From NCBI GenBank assembly GCA_029237515.1, contig JARBAV010000256.1, forward strand, positions 1 to 7,024: a stretch of 7,024 bases of DNA, given 5' to 3'. Of the stretch, positions 1 through 5,412 are shown piece after piece. Position numbers and translations under genes: made by a program. Every line of letters begins with the position of its first letter. Positions within the stretch are counted from its first letter, which is position 1. Source of the DNA: Nitrososphaerales archaeon (GTDB lineage: Archaea; Thermoproteota; Nitrososphaeria; Nitrososphaerales; Nitrososphaeraceae). Below the pieces are notes generated by a model. It saw only the letters and a list, made by a program, of their open reading frames with translations. It did no database searches and was not told the DNA's origin.

Positions 1-154
1 GTCGTTTTCAGGGATGGATTTTGAAATCTATGATCTTAAGTTAGTCGTCTATTGTGGGCTGGAGGCTGTTTTCATCTTTTAGGATAAGGTGATTTATTGA
101 CGATTTACTACAGTAGTCAAAGTCGATAAGTATAATCGCGATTAAATCCATAGA
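1..154. other. Intergenic stretch left of tRNA-Gly, no supported gene
   Basis: I see no convincing gene here. A plus-strand frame is open from the window edge to a TAG at 80-82 and could be the tail of a gene lying to the left, but its 26 codons carry no recognisable motif. A minus-strand ATG frame of 36 codons (41-151) starts a few bases past the tRNA 3' end and has no promoter or ribosome binding site of its own. No clear T-tract terminator follows the tRNA on the minus strand. Confidence 0.5.
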
Positions 155-229
155 TGCGAAGTGCGGGATTTGAACCCGCGATCCCGAGCTTGGGAAGCTC
201 GTACCTTAACCAGTCTGGGCTAACTTCGC
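155..229 (-). tRNA. tRNA-Gly (anticodon CCC)
   Basis: A complete 75-nt cloverleaf is read on the minus strand. The acceptor stem is GCGAAGT paired with ACTTCGC, with discriminator A. The D stem is GCCC with AGGT, giving three pairs (one of them G-U) and a C13-A22 mismatch. The anticodon stem is CGAGC with GCTCG around the 7-nt loop TTCCCAA, so positions 34-36 are CCC, which reads glycine GGG codons. The T stem is GCGGG with CCCGC around TTCAAAT. No intron interrupts the canonical 37/38 position. The CCA end is not encoded and must be added after transcription, as in most archaea. No direct repeat of the tRNA 3' end appears in the window, so nothing suggests use as an integration site. Confidence 0.97.
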
Positions 230-515
230 GGTAGTGTATCTAGCCTACGTAAGACAATATAATTGTGATTAACCTGTAGAGTTCCTTTCCACCCAAGGTA
301 ATTATCCAATGTTCAATGAAGCAGTAACGTCTATCTAAGAGCATACTTCCAATAAATTAAGATTCTTTACATAACCCTGTATCTTCGAATCGAAGCGATG
401 CAAATTTCAGAAGTCTCAACTTTCCATTATTTAGGTAAAAATGAATATTACAATCTCGGATTTGTGGGGGATTTAGAGGCAATATCAGTCCATTATTTAC
501 TCGATTGTCCTGCAT
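230..515. other. Intergenic region between tRNA-Gly and the Rieske gene
   Basis: Apart from the tRNA TATA box, little stands out in these 286 bases. There is a short perfect hairpin, CTTCG-AAT-CGAAG, at 383-395. A five-base T tract on the minus strand (438-442) lies about 75 bases past the Rieske stop and is a weak terminator candidate. A plus-strand frame beginning at 398 crosses into the Rieske gene in antisense and looks spurious. Confidence 0.4.
255..263 (-). promoter_or_regulatory. TATA box of tRNA-Gly
   Basis: The minus strand reads ATTATATTG, centred about 30 bases upstream of the tRNA 5' end. An archaeal start site about 27 bases after the box would give a leader of only a few bases, as is common for archaeal tRNA genes. 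Confidence 0.5.
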
Positions 516-824
516 CTAGATCTCTACAAAGAGGGTATCATCTTCGATTACGACTGTATAGGATTGTATTGGTTCCAAAAATTCACGGAACCAAATCAAT
601 CGTCCAGTTGTCAAGTCCCATCTAGCTCCATGCCATGGACAAGTGAGTTCCTTATTCTGTAACTCGCCTTGGTGCAATTCTGCGCCTTCATGTGTGCAAA
701 TATTGTCAATTGCAAAATAGCTTCCTTGAATTTTTGCCACTAGGATTTGTTTACCTCCGACTGTGACACTGGCAAATCCGCCCTCCTGAATGTCTGACCT
801 TTTGCCGACGAGAACTCTTGGCAT
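516..824 (-). CDS. Rieske-type [2Fe-2S] ferredoxin (soluble)
   Basis: This 102-residue protein is a single Rieske domain. The cluster-binding boxes are visible as C43-T-H45 and C62-P-W-H65, separated by 16 residues (C-x-H-x16-C-x2-H), and are followed by the usual G-A-R-W-D-L-T-T-G segment. Two Cys and two His bind one [2Fe-2S] cluster. With no signal peptide or membrane helix it should be cytosolic, resembling the small Rieske ferredoxins that feed oxygenases or the NirD-like subunits, rather than the membrane-anchored bc1-type protein. No oxygenase, reductase or nitrite reductase gene adjoins it, so its partner is unknown. It lies 50 bases beyond the PH-like gene on the same strand but has its own TATA box. 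The ATG at 822-824 falls at the predicted transcription start, implying leaderless translation. Family identity is sure; role is inferred. Confidence 0.95.
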   Translation of the reverse strand: MPRVLVGKRSDIQEGGFASVTVGGKQILVAKIQGSYFAIDNICTHEGAELHQGELQNKELTCPWHGARWDLTTGRLIWFREFLEPIQSYTVVIEDDTLFVEI

Positions 825-845
825 ACAATCTAACTTTCCAGAGCT

Positions 846-855
846 TTATTTAATT
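846..855 (-). promoter_or_regulatory. TATA box of the Rieske gene (leaderless)
   Basis: The minus strand carries AATTAAATAA in the 50-bp gap between the PH-like gene and the Rieske gene. Its centre is about 26 bases before the A of the ATG, the archaeal TATA-to-start spacing, so the mRNA probably begins at or next to the start codon. No GGTGAT-like site precedes the ATG, which fits a leaderless gene. Confidence 0.5.
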
Positions 856-874
856 TCTGGCTGAGACAGGTTTG

Positions 875-1342
875 CTACTTCTTTATTAGGGCTATAATCG
901 GGTCCCAATTCAATTGCTGGAACGAAACAGGGTCTTTAAGAGGATACTTTACCCATCCTTTCACGACCATGAATTTGTAGCCTCTAGTACCTTCATTTTC
1001 AATAAACTTAAGTTTGAGTAAGGTTCCCCATTTTTTCCTTTCTTGCTCGATGTTGATTATTTTGTCGAAGGGAATATCCATGTTTTTATCACTTTCAGCC
1101 AAATCGTTCTGAAGGTCTATTTCTTCATAGCGTTCAACGGGCAGTAAGACAGATTCACCGTCCTTAAAACGTCTTAGCTGCCTAAGCGAATATTCCTCAT
1201 GTACGCGGTACTTCATTTTCGTTTTCATTATGAATGCGATTCGCATATTCGTTATCACAAGCATCCCCTCCTTGCCTCGCTTCATGAATCCTTCTTCTTG
1301 GCCCCAAATCCACATAAGATGATACTTTATTTTCTCTAGCAA
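875..1342 (-). CDS. Uncharacterised protein with PH/GRAM-like pattern
   Basis: I do not recognise a named family for this 155-residue soluble protein. Its layout resembles bacterial/archaeal PH or GRAM-like domains. A Gly-rich turn leads into the strand G-M-L-V-I-T-N-M-R-I-A-F-I (residues 26-38). A later segment (about 90-127) reads I-P-F-D-K-I-I-N-I-E, then K-W-G-T-L-L-K-L-K-F, then Y-K-F-M-V-V, giving alternating strands. The C-terminal stretch 138-155 looks helical. There is no signal peptide, membrane helix or Cys motif. The frame opens with TTG at 1340-1342, and the ATG at 1313-1315 gives a 146-residue alternative. A TATA-like box places transcription start near 1341, so either start is possible, leaderless TTG or ATG with a leader of about 25 bases. 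Binding of lipid or protein is only a guess from the fold pattern. Confidence 0.8.
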   Translation of the reverse strand: MLEKIKYHLMWIWGQEEGFMKRGKEGMLVITNMRIAFIMKTKMKYRVHEEYSLRQLRRFKDGESVLLPVERYEEIDLQNDLAESDKNMDIPFDKIINIEQERKKWGTLLKLKFIENEGTRGYKFMVVKGWVKYPLKDPVSFQQLNWDPIIALIKK

Positions 1343-1363
1343 CTTTAATCGATCAAGCGGTCT

Positions 1364-1372
1364 AATTAATTA
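1364..1372 (-). promoter_or_regulatory. TATA-like box of the PH-like gene
   Basis: AATTAATTA on the minus strand is centred about 27 bases before the TTG at 1342 and 53 before the ATG at 1315. The motif is self-complementary and the region is AT-rich, so the assignment is tentative. Confidence 0.35.
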
Positions 1373-1464
1373 TTACGAAAACTAAATCCCAGGATGACAC
1401 ACTCCGAGGTCGAAAAACCTACGCTTAATCCCTGTTGTCGCTCATAGCCCGGATATAAAATTAG

Positions 1465-1473
1465 AAAAAAAAA
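1465..1473 (-). terminator. Oligo-T terminator of the ferredoxin gene
   Basis: Nine consecutive T on the minus strand begin about 18 bases after the TAG stop of the ferredoxin gene, with further T-rich sequence beyond. Archaeal RNA polymerase terminates on oligo-T tracts without needing a hairpin, so this is the natural end of that transcript and separates it from the PH-like gene downstream. Confidence 0.65.
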
Positions 1474-1491
1474 TTTAGGCCAATTACGACT

Positions 1492-1785
1492 CTAACCTTC
1501 TTCCCAGCCCTTTGTGAATAACGCATTCTTCTTGAGTGGAATTGGTTGACCTGGGGTATATTCCATTGGTCTCATCCAGAAGATTGCCTTTGTTGGACAA
1601 ACGCCTATGCAAGCCCCGTCTGAGATACATCTTTCAGGATAAAAGACGAATGCCTTTCCTCTCTTCCACCCTTCAACTGGTTTTACTCTTAAGACATCAG
1701 GACCTAGTGCTGTACAAATTTCTACGCAAAGAGCACATCCTATACAGTGTTGTTCGCTAACATCTGGAATTATTGCGACTGGCAT
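1492..1785 (-). CDS. Two-cluster (bacterial-type) ferredoxin with a CxxD second motif
   Basis: This 97-residue cytosolic electron carrier has two iron-sulfur motifs. The first is complete: C14-x2-C17-x2-C20-x3-C24. The second is C53-x2-D56-x2-C59-x3-C63-P, with Asp where the second Cys is expected. The codon is a clear GAC inside the run coding R-C-I-S-D-G-A-C. In such ferredoxins C14, C17, C20 and C63 hold one [4Fe-4S] cluster, while C53, D56, C59 and C24 would hold a [3Fe-4S] or Asp-ligated [4Fe-4S] cluster. This is as known for Pyrococcus furiosus ferredoxin and the seven-iron ferredoxins of Sulfolobales. It lacks the long N-terminal zinc-binding extension of the latter. A 16-residue Trp/Lys-containing insert (about 35-50) separates the motifs, and a 30-residue tail follows. 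The ATG at 1783-1785 has a GTGAT site just upstream. It probably serves oxidoreductases that use reduced ferredoxin; the partner is unknown. Confidence 0.93.
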   Translation of the reverse strand: MPVAIIPDVSEQHCIGCALCVEICTALGPDVLRVKPVEGWKRGKAFVFYPERCISDGACIGVCPTKAIFWMRPMEYTPGQPIPLKKNALFTKGWEEG

Positions 1786-1789
1786 CTAT

Positions 1790-1794
1790 ATCAC
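1790..1794 (-). promoter_or_regulatory. Ribosome binding site GTGAT of the ferredoxin gene
   Basis: GTGAT on the minus strand lies four bases before the ATG and matches part of the archaeal GGTGAT complement to the 16S rRNA tail. It supports the ATG at 1785 over any other start. Confidence 0.45.
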
Positions 1795-1815
1795 TAAATG
1801 TCGTTTCATGCTGAA

Positions 1816-1826
1816 ACTATTTAAAC
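1816..1826 (-). promoter_or_regulatory. TATA box of the ferredoxin gene
   Basis: GTTTAAATAGT is read on the minus strand, centred about 36 bases before the ATG. A start site 26-27 bases after the box gives a leader of roughly 9-10 bases, just enough to include the GTGAT site. A second TATA-like run (1847-1857) farther out could serve either direction in this divergent region. Confidence 0.5.
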
Positions 1827-1926
1827 ACTATGCCAAATCTATAACACCGATATAAAAATAGAATTGTTAGCCACTTTCTCGCGTTAGGAAATAATTGTTT
1901 CGATAGCGGTATATTCATTTTAGCAC

Positions 1927-1936
1927 AATTATATTA
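1927..1936 (+). promoter_or_regulatory. TATA box of tatC
   Basis: AATTATATTA is centred about 32 bases before the tatC ATG, predicting a leader of about 6 bases. It sits in the 178-bp divergent region shared with the ferredoxin gene. No ribosome binding site precedes the ATG, consistent with a near-leaderless mRNA. Confidence 0.5.
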
Positions 1937-1963
1937 GTAAGTTGTAGAAGTAAATCGTACTCG

Positions 1964-2878
1964 ATGGATTTGCCGGTGGAAATGACTATTGGCGAGCACC
2001 TTGACGAATTACGTCTCAGATTAATTCGTATTGTAATTGCCATGCTTGTCATTACAGCATTCTGCCTAAGTTTTGGGCTGACCACTATTCATTTGTCATT
2101 TGATCCAAGCTCTGGAACGATTACTTCAAGTGAATCACCTAATAGCGGCAGTAATCAACTGGCATCAAATTCAATTAATATCACCATTTACTACCCCTAC
2201 TATAATCCGTTTGGTAATGTTGCTATACAGCTAACGAAATTCATGGAAAATACTCTTCTTCCTACTGAAGTTTCATTAATTCAAACTGCACCGGGACAAG
2301 CATTTTTCTCTCAAGTGTATATTGCCATTTTGTTGAGTATTTTGCTTTCAATGCCCTTGATAATTAGAGAAATGTATGCGTATATTTCCCCTGCCTTCGG
2401 TAAATCAATCAAGAGCGTCCTAACGGTCAAGACTTTTGCTCCGACAATTCTTCTCTTTGTTATTGGGGTAATTTTTTCCTATGTCTTTGTCATTCCATTT
2501 ATACTAAATTTTCTCTACACCTATGGTGAATCTATCGGTGTTGCCACCTTCTTTAATATAAACGAGTTTTTCCCTTTTGTCCTTCAGCTTTTACTGGCGT
2601 TCGGACTTTCTTTCGAGCTTCCAGCCATCATGTATGCACTTTCTTTGACTGGAGTTGTCGATGCGGCATTTTGGAAAAAGAACTTTAGGTACGCAGTAAT
2701 AATCTTCGTGATATTTGGTGCGATTATAACCCCTGATGGAGGTGGAATTAGTATGTGGCTTGTTGTGGCTCCTATGTTACTTCTCTATTTGGCTGGCTTA
2801 ATGGTAATCAGGAGATCTGAAAGTGAAAACAAGCGTCTTGCCAATTCAGAAGCAGAGACTCATAGTACAAAATTCTGA
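1964..2878 (+). CDS. tatC: Sec-independent protein translocase TatC
   Basis: TatC is the twin-arginine signal-peptide receptor and core of the Tat translocase, which exports folded proteins. The N-terminus has the conserved cytosolic motif E-H-L-D-E-L-R-L-R-L (11-20). Six hydrophobic segments lie at about 22-40, 113-133, 160-182, 200-222, 240-256 and 264-282, with basic residues on the cytosolic side by the positive-inside rule. Other family marks are R-E-M-Y-A-Y-I-S-P-A-F (135-145), F-E-L-P (217-220, whose Glu matches the conserved membrane-embedded Glu of E. coli TatC) and I-T-P-D-G-G-G (255-261). At 304 residues it is longer than the usual 240-260. The excess lies mostly in the first external loop (about 41-112), which is rich in Ser, Asn, Gly and Thr. 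tatA follows 70 bases later on the same strand, apparently with its own promoter. Confidence 0.96.
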   Translation: MDLPVEMTIGEHLDELRLRLIRIVIAMLVITAFCLSFGLTTIHLSFDPSSGTITSSESPNSGSNQLASNSINITIYYPYYNPFGNVAIQLTKFMENTLLPTEVSLIQTAPGQAFFSQVYIAILLSILLSMPLIIREMYAYISPAFGKSIKSVLTVKTFAPTILLFVIGVIFSYVFVIPFILNFLYTYGESIGVATFFNINEFFPFVLQLLLAFGLSFELPAIMYALSLTGVVDAAFWKKNFRYAVIIFVIFGAIITPDGGGISMWLVVAPMLLLYLAGLMVIRRSESENKRLANSEAETHSTKF

Positions 2879-2907
2879 TGGTACCAATAACGTCAATCAG
2901 AATTAAC

Positions 2908-2916
2908 ACTTAAATG
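2908..2916 (+). promoter_or_regulatory. TATA-like box of tatA
   Basis: ACTTAAATG lies in the tatC-tatA gap, centred about 27 bases before 2939. This predicts an mRNA starting near 2939 and favours the ATG at 2949 (leader about 10 bases) over the TTG at 2937. Co-transcription with tatC cannot be excluded. Confidence 0.4.
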
Positions 2917-2948
2917 CAGAAGGGTCGGAATAATACTTGTACCGACTT

Positions 2949-3290
2949 ATGATCGCTTCAAGCTATTTGATGCAAGCATTTGGGGTAGGTGGATTGGAAT
3001 GGGTCTTTATTATAATAATTGTGGTTGTTTTGTTCTTCGGAGTAAAGAAGATCCCGGAAATAGCACGATCCGTTGGAAGGGCTTCTTCTGAATATGAGAA
3101 GGCCAAAATTCAGGCTAAGCAGGAGTTAAACCAGATGAATGCGAAGGATATTGCTGATGGATCTTCAATTGATAGAGAGAAGCTAGAGTCTATTGCAGAC
3201 ACCTTGGGAATTGATTCTACAAATAAGAATGACGCAGAACTCCGTAAGGCCATAGACCTCGCAATCAGTAAGGGAAAACAGAAGGTCTAA
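2949..3290 (+). CDS. tatA: Sec-independent protein translocase TatA
   Basis: TatA forms the oligomeric pore or membrane-weakening element recruited by TatC. Counting from the ATG at 2949 (113 residues), a single hydrophobic segment spans about 16-33. It runs into the diagnostic hinge F-G-V-K-K-I-P-E-I-A-R (30-40) and an amphipathic helix rich in Lys/Glu/Ala (to about 66). Unlike the loose acidic tail of many TatA proteins, the end (about 74-108) forms a compact pattern, L-E-S-I-A-D-T-L-G-I then E-L-R-K-A-I, that resembles a small SAP- or Rho-N-like helical unit. The frame extends to a TTG at 2937, and a third start, ATG at 2970, would give the shortest N-terminus typical of TatA; I chose 2949 from the TATA spacing. 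It pairs with the adjacent tatC as a minimal TatAC system. Confidence 0.93.
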   Translation: MIASSYLMQAFGVGGLEWVFIIIIVVVLFFGVKKIPEIARSVGRASSEYEKAKIQAKQELNQMNAKDIADGSSIDREKLESIADTLGIDSTNKNDAELRKAIDLAISKGKQKV

Positions 3291-3339
3291 CAACAAGTGG
3301 TAAGACAGATGTTATTCCTACATTGAAACTATCGTCAAT

Positions 3340-3356
3340 TTGGTTCTTGGAACCAA
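3340..3356. repeat. Perfect dyad between tatA and the asnB promoter
   Basis: TTGGTTC-TTG-GAACCAA is a perfect 7-bp inverted repeat with a 3-base centre. It ends about 7 bases before the asnB TATA box, a usual place for a regulator to bind beside archaeal TBP/TFB. It could also fold as a hairpin 50 bases past the tatA stop, but no T tract follows. The same half-sites occur as a wider dyad inside the Rieske gene (569-594). Confidence 0.45.
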
Positions 3357-3363
3357 TAAAAAC

Positions 3364-3371
3364 GCTTTTAA
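3364..3371 (+). promoter_or_regulatory. TATA box of asnB
   Basis: GCTTTTAA resembles an archaeal TATA box and is centred 25 bases before the ATG of a short upstream ORF at 3392. It would give asnB a 5' leader of about 75 bases. Confidence 0.4.
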
Positions 3372-3391
3372 GGGATTGAGAGTAACCTATT

Positions 3392-3466
3392 ATGACCGGA
3401 ACTGAATTAGCTCCTGGCGTTATGTTTTGGAACTGAGTCGGTCCTCGTCGATTTAGTGATAATAGT
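3392..3466 (+). promoter_or_regulatory. asnB 5' leader with 14-codon uORF and ribosome binding site
   Basis: An ATG at 3392 opens a 14-codon ORF (MTGTELAPGVMFWN, stop TGA at 3434-3436) in the same frame as asnB. It falls at the predicted transcription start, so it could be translated leaderless. Thirty bases after its stop the asnB ATG follows, preceded by GTGAT at 3456-3460 with six-base spacing, a good archaeal ribosome binding site. The last uORF codon is Asn (AAC). Sensing of asparagine through this peptide would be speculation, since one Asn codon is weak evidence. Confidence 0.4.
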
Positions 3467-5164
3467 ATGTGTGGAATAGTTGGTATTTTGAGTAAGACCG
3501 GAGAAAATGTAGTGCCTTTAGTGGAATCTATGCTTTCATGTATTGCATGTAGAGGCCCAGATGGGGCAACGATCGCCGCTGCGGAGGAAATAGTCCAAAC
3601 CGATTCTGTAAGTGACCTTAGAAAACATCCCATGTCAGATAGCTGCTCTGCTTTAGGACATGTCAGGTTAGCGATTGTAGGAGGAACCTGTGGGCAACAG
3701 CCATTTAGAAGTTGTGATGGTAGGTTTATTGTAGAGCACAATGGTGAAATCTACAATTACAAGAAGTTGAGGAGCAAACTTGAAAGTTCACACAGATTTG
3801 TTTCCCAAACTGACAGCGAGGTGATAGCACATATTTTCGAAGACAATTATGCCAGGACTAGGGATCTTCAAGGTGCCATAAAAAAGACGGTTTCTGAATT
3901 GGACGGTGTGTATGCTATTGTGATAAGAGATGAGGAAACTGGTGAGATTGCTCTGATTAGAGATGTTATGGGTGTGCGCCAACTCTACTATGGCCAGAAC
4001 TCGCAATTAGTGGCCTTTGCATCTGAGAGAAAAGCACTGTGGAAGATTGGCTTAAAGGAACCAACTCTAAGAATTCATCCAGGATCAGCATTAATTATCA
4101 TGCCCGACGGTTCATTTGGTGAACAGCAGAAGATTACAAGGAACCCTGTAAGTAATCAAAAGATTCAGTACAAGACGTTGAGCACTGCAATTAAAGCGTA
4201 CAAAAAGGCCTTAGTTTCATCTATGAGAAAGCGCACCCAAGATTTTGATCGAATAGGCATCATATTCTCAGGAGGAATTGATAGCGTAATCATTGCCTGG
4301 CTCGCCAAGAAGATGGTTCGTGAAGTTATATGCTATACAGGTGGGGTGGAAGGATCAAGTGATATAACATTTGCCAGAAAGATTGCAAAAAAACTGAATT
4401 TGAAATTAAGAGTCAATGAATTAACCTACAATGAAGTAGAAGAAATGATCCCTGAGGTAATTAATACAATTGAACATACAAATGCTGGTCAAGTGGAAGT
4501 TGCTATCCCTGTATATGCGGCTGTAAAGCTGGCTCATGAAGATGGCATTAAAGTGATGTTTTCTGGACAAGCAGCAGATGAGCTATTTGGAGGGTACTCA
4601 TGGTACGGTAAGATAGTAAAAGACGGAGGAGGGTATGCTGGTTTGCGTCATTATATGAATGAGGATATACAGCTGTTGTATAAGGAGACACTGGAGAGAG
4701 AGGATAAAATTACTATGGCTCACAGCATTGAAATGCGAGAGCCGTTTCTTGACTTGAAATTGATCAGACTAAGCATGAAAATAGATCTACGTTTGAATGT
4801 CAAGGGTGTGTCAGATGCATTTGGCAAGCACGTACACAGAAAACTCGCACAAGAATTGGGTATTCCGAGGGATATCGCTTATCGTTCCAAGGAAGCAGCT
4901 CAACATGGATCAGGAATTCATCAAGTGATTGACTTGATAGCACGTAAACATGGCTTTGACGAATCAACCATCTCTACAAAGTACATGGACCTACTTAAAT
5001 CTCGGGAGAGGGTCGGAAGTTCTCAGAGATATGGATACCTTTTCGAGGACGAGAAGAAAAAAATGTGGATTGCAGAGCCGCATGTTCAGATGTATCTTGA
5101 CAGCATTTCTAAAGTACTGCCAACGTTAGAACAAAATGTTATCGCTAAAAGGAAATCCACTTAG
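3467..5164 (+). CDS. asnB: Asparagine synthetase (glutamine-hydrolysing)
   Basis: AsnB converts aspartate, glutamine and ATP to asparagine, glutamate, AMP and pyrophosphate in the cytosol. The N-terminal glutaminase domain (about 1-215) begins M-C-G-I-V-G. Cys2 becomes the N-terminal nucleophile after Met removal, which fixes the start at 3467. Further glutaminase marks are R-G-P-D-G (29-33), R-L-A-I-V (67-71), N-G-E-I-Y-N (92-97, oxyanion Asn/Gly) and Q-T-D-S-E (114-118). The synthetase domain has the PP-loop S-G-G-I-D-S (268-273), S-G-Q-A-A-D-E-L-F-G-G-Y (366-377), E-M-R-E-P-F-L-D (422-429) and R-S-K-E (473-476, the catalytic Lys region). All key residues are present. At 565 residues it is of normal length. 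The stretch between R-G-P-D-G and R-L-A-I is somewhat longer than in E. coli AsnB. It has a GTGAT ribosome binding site and a leader with a short uORF. Confidence 0.96.
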   Translation: MCGIVGILSKTGENVVPLVESMLSCIACRGPDGATIAAAEEIVQTDSVSDLRKHPMSDSCSALGHVRLAIVGGTCGQQPFRSCDGRFIVEHNGEIYNYKKLRSKLESSHRFVSQTDSEVIAHIFEDNYARTRDLQGAIKKTVSELDGVYAIVIRDEETGEIALIRDVMGVRQLYYGQNSQLVAFASERKALWKIGLKEPTLRIHPGSALIIMPDGSFGEQQKITRNPVSNQKIQYKTLSTAIKAYKKALVSSMRKRTQDFDRIGIIFSGGIDSVIIAWLAKKMVREVICYTGGVEGSSDITFARKIAKKLNLKLRVNELTYNEVEEMIPEVINTIEHTNAGQVEVAIPVYAAVKLAHEDGIKVMFSGQAADELFGGYSWYGKIVKDGGGYAGLRHYMNEDIQLLYKETLEREDKITMAHSIEMREPFLDLKLIRLSMKIDLRLNVKGVSDAFGKHVHRKLAQELGIPRDIAYRSKEAAQHGSGIHQVIDLIARKHGFDESTISTKYMDLLKSRERVGSSQRYGYLFEDEKKKMWIAEPHVQMYLDSISKVLPTLEQNVIAKRKST

Positions 5165-5412
5165 TATGTCAGCTTATGTCATATAATGCGACGAGTCCAT
5201 AGATCAGAGAATTCGTTGGGGCATAGTAAAAGAAGGAATACTTGATCCGATAACCTGCAGTAATTGAAATTGTTCTATAAAGGCGGCTTCACAACTTGTG
5301 TTAATGAAGGATAGTCTATTAGATAAATGATATTACTGCAGACTCAGTCTCTCCGCAACCACTTTGATTAAAGTTTGCCATCAGAAGATGAATACTCGAT
5401 ATGCCTATGCTT
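5165..5412. other. Convergent intergenic region between asnB and the membrane protein
   Basis: No obvious T-tract terminator follows either converging gene. The region holds a direct repeat TATGTCA at 5165-5171 and 5175-5181. A perfect 10-bp inverted repeat is formed by CTGCAGTAAT at 5255-5264 and ATTACTGCAG at 5332-5341. A plus-strand CTATAAAGG TATA-like box lies at 5275-5283, inside the span of the inverted repeat. CACAA-C-TTGTG at 5291-5301 is a smaller symmetric element. A small RNA or structured transcript is possible but unsupported beyond these signals. Confidence 0.35.
5255..5341. repeat. 10-bp inverted repeat with 67-base spacer
   Basis: CTGCAGTAAT (5255-5264) is the exact reverse complement of ATTACTGCAG (5332-5341). 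The arms would close a stem over a 67-base loop that itself contains the small dyad CACAA-C-TTGTG. Neither arm touches the flanking coding regions. Confidence 0.5.

Noticed and set aside
41..151. Minus-strand 36-codon ORF next to tRNA-Gly
   Set aside because: It starts four bases beyond the tRNA 3' end with no promoter of its own and no recognisable protein pattern.
155..229. tRNA-Gly as an integration site for a mobile element
   Set aside because: No repeat of the tRNA 3' end, integrase or phage gene is present in the window.
398..625. Plus-strand 75-codon frame
   Set aside because: It overlaps the end of the Rieske gene in antisense, has no promoter or ribosome binding site, and encodes nothing recognisable.
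1451..1460. Plus-strand TATAAAA box
   Set aside because: No plus-strand gene or structured RNA follows; it is part of the AT-rich ferredoxin terminator region.
1536..1760. Plus-strand 74-codon frame
   Set aside because: It lies wholly inside the ferredoxin gene on the opposite strand, where the conserved Cys motifs show the real frame.
516..1785. Rieske, PH-like and ferredoxin genes as one operon encoding an oxygenase electron chain
   Set aside because: A nine-T terminator follows the ferredoxin gene, each gene has its own TATA candidate, and no oxygenase or reductase is nearby.
3265..3741. Minus-strand 158-codon frame
   Set aside because: It covers the tatA end, the asnB leader and the asnB N-terminus in antisense; the conserved MCGIVG and RGPDG motifs are on the plus strand.
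3788..4006. Minus-strand 72-codon frame
   Set aside because: Antisense shadow within the asnB glutaminase domain.
5165..5181. Tandem TATGTCA pair after asnB as a start of a CRISPR-like or repeat array
   Set aside because: Only two 7-base copies 10 bases apart, with no third unit or spacer pattern.
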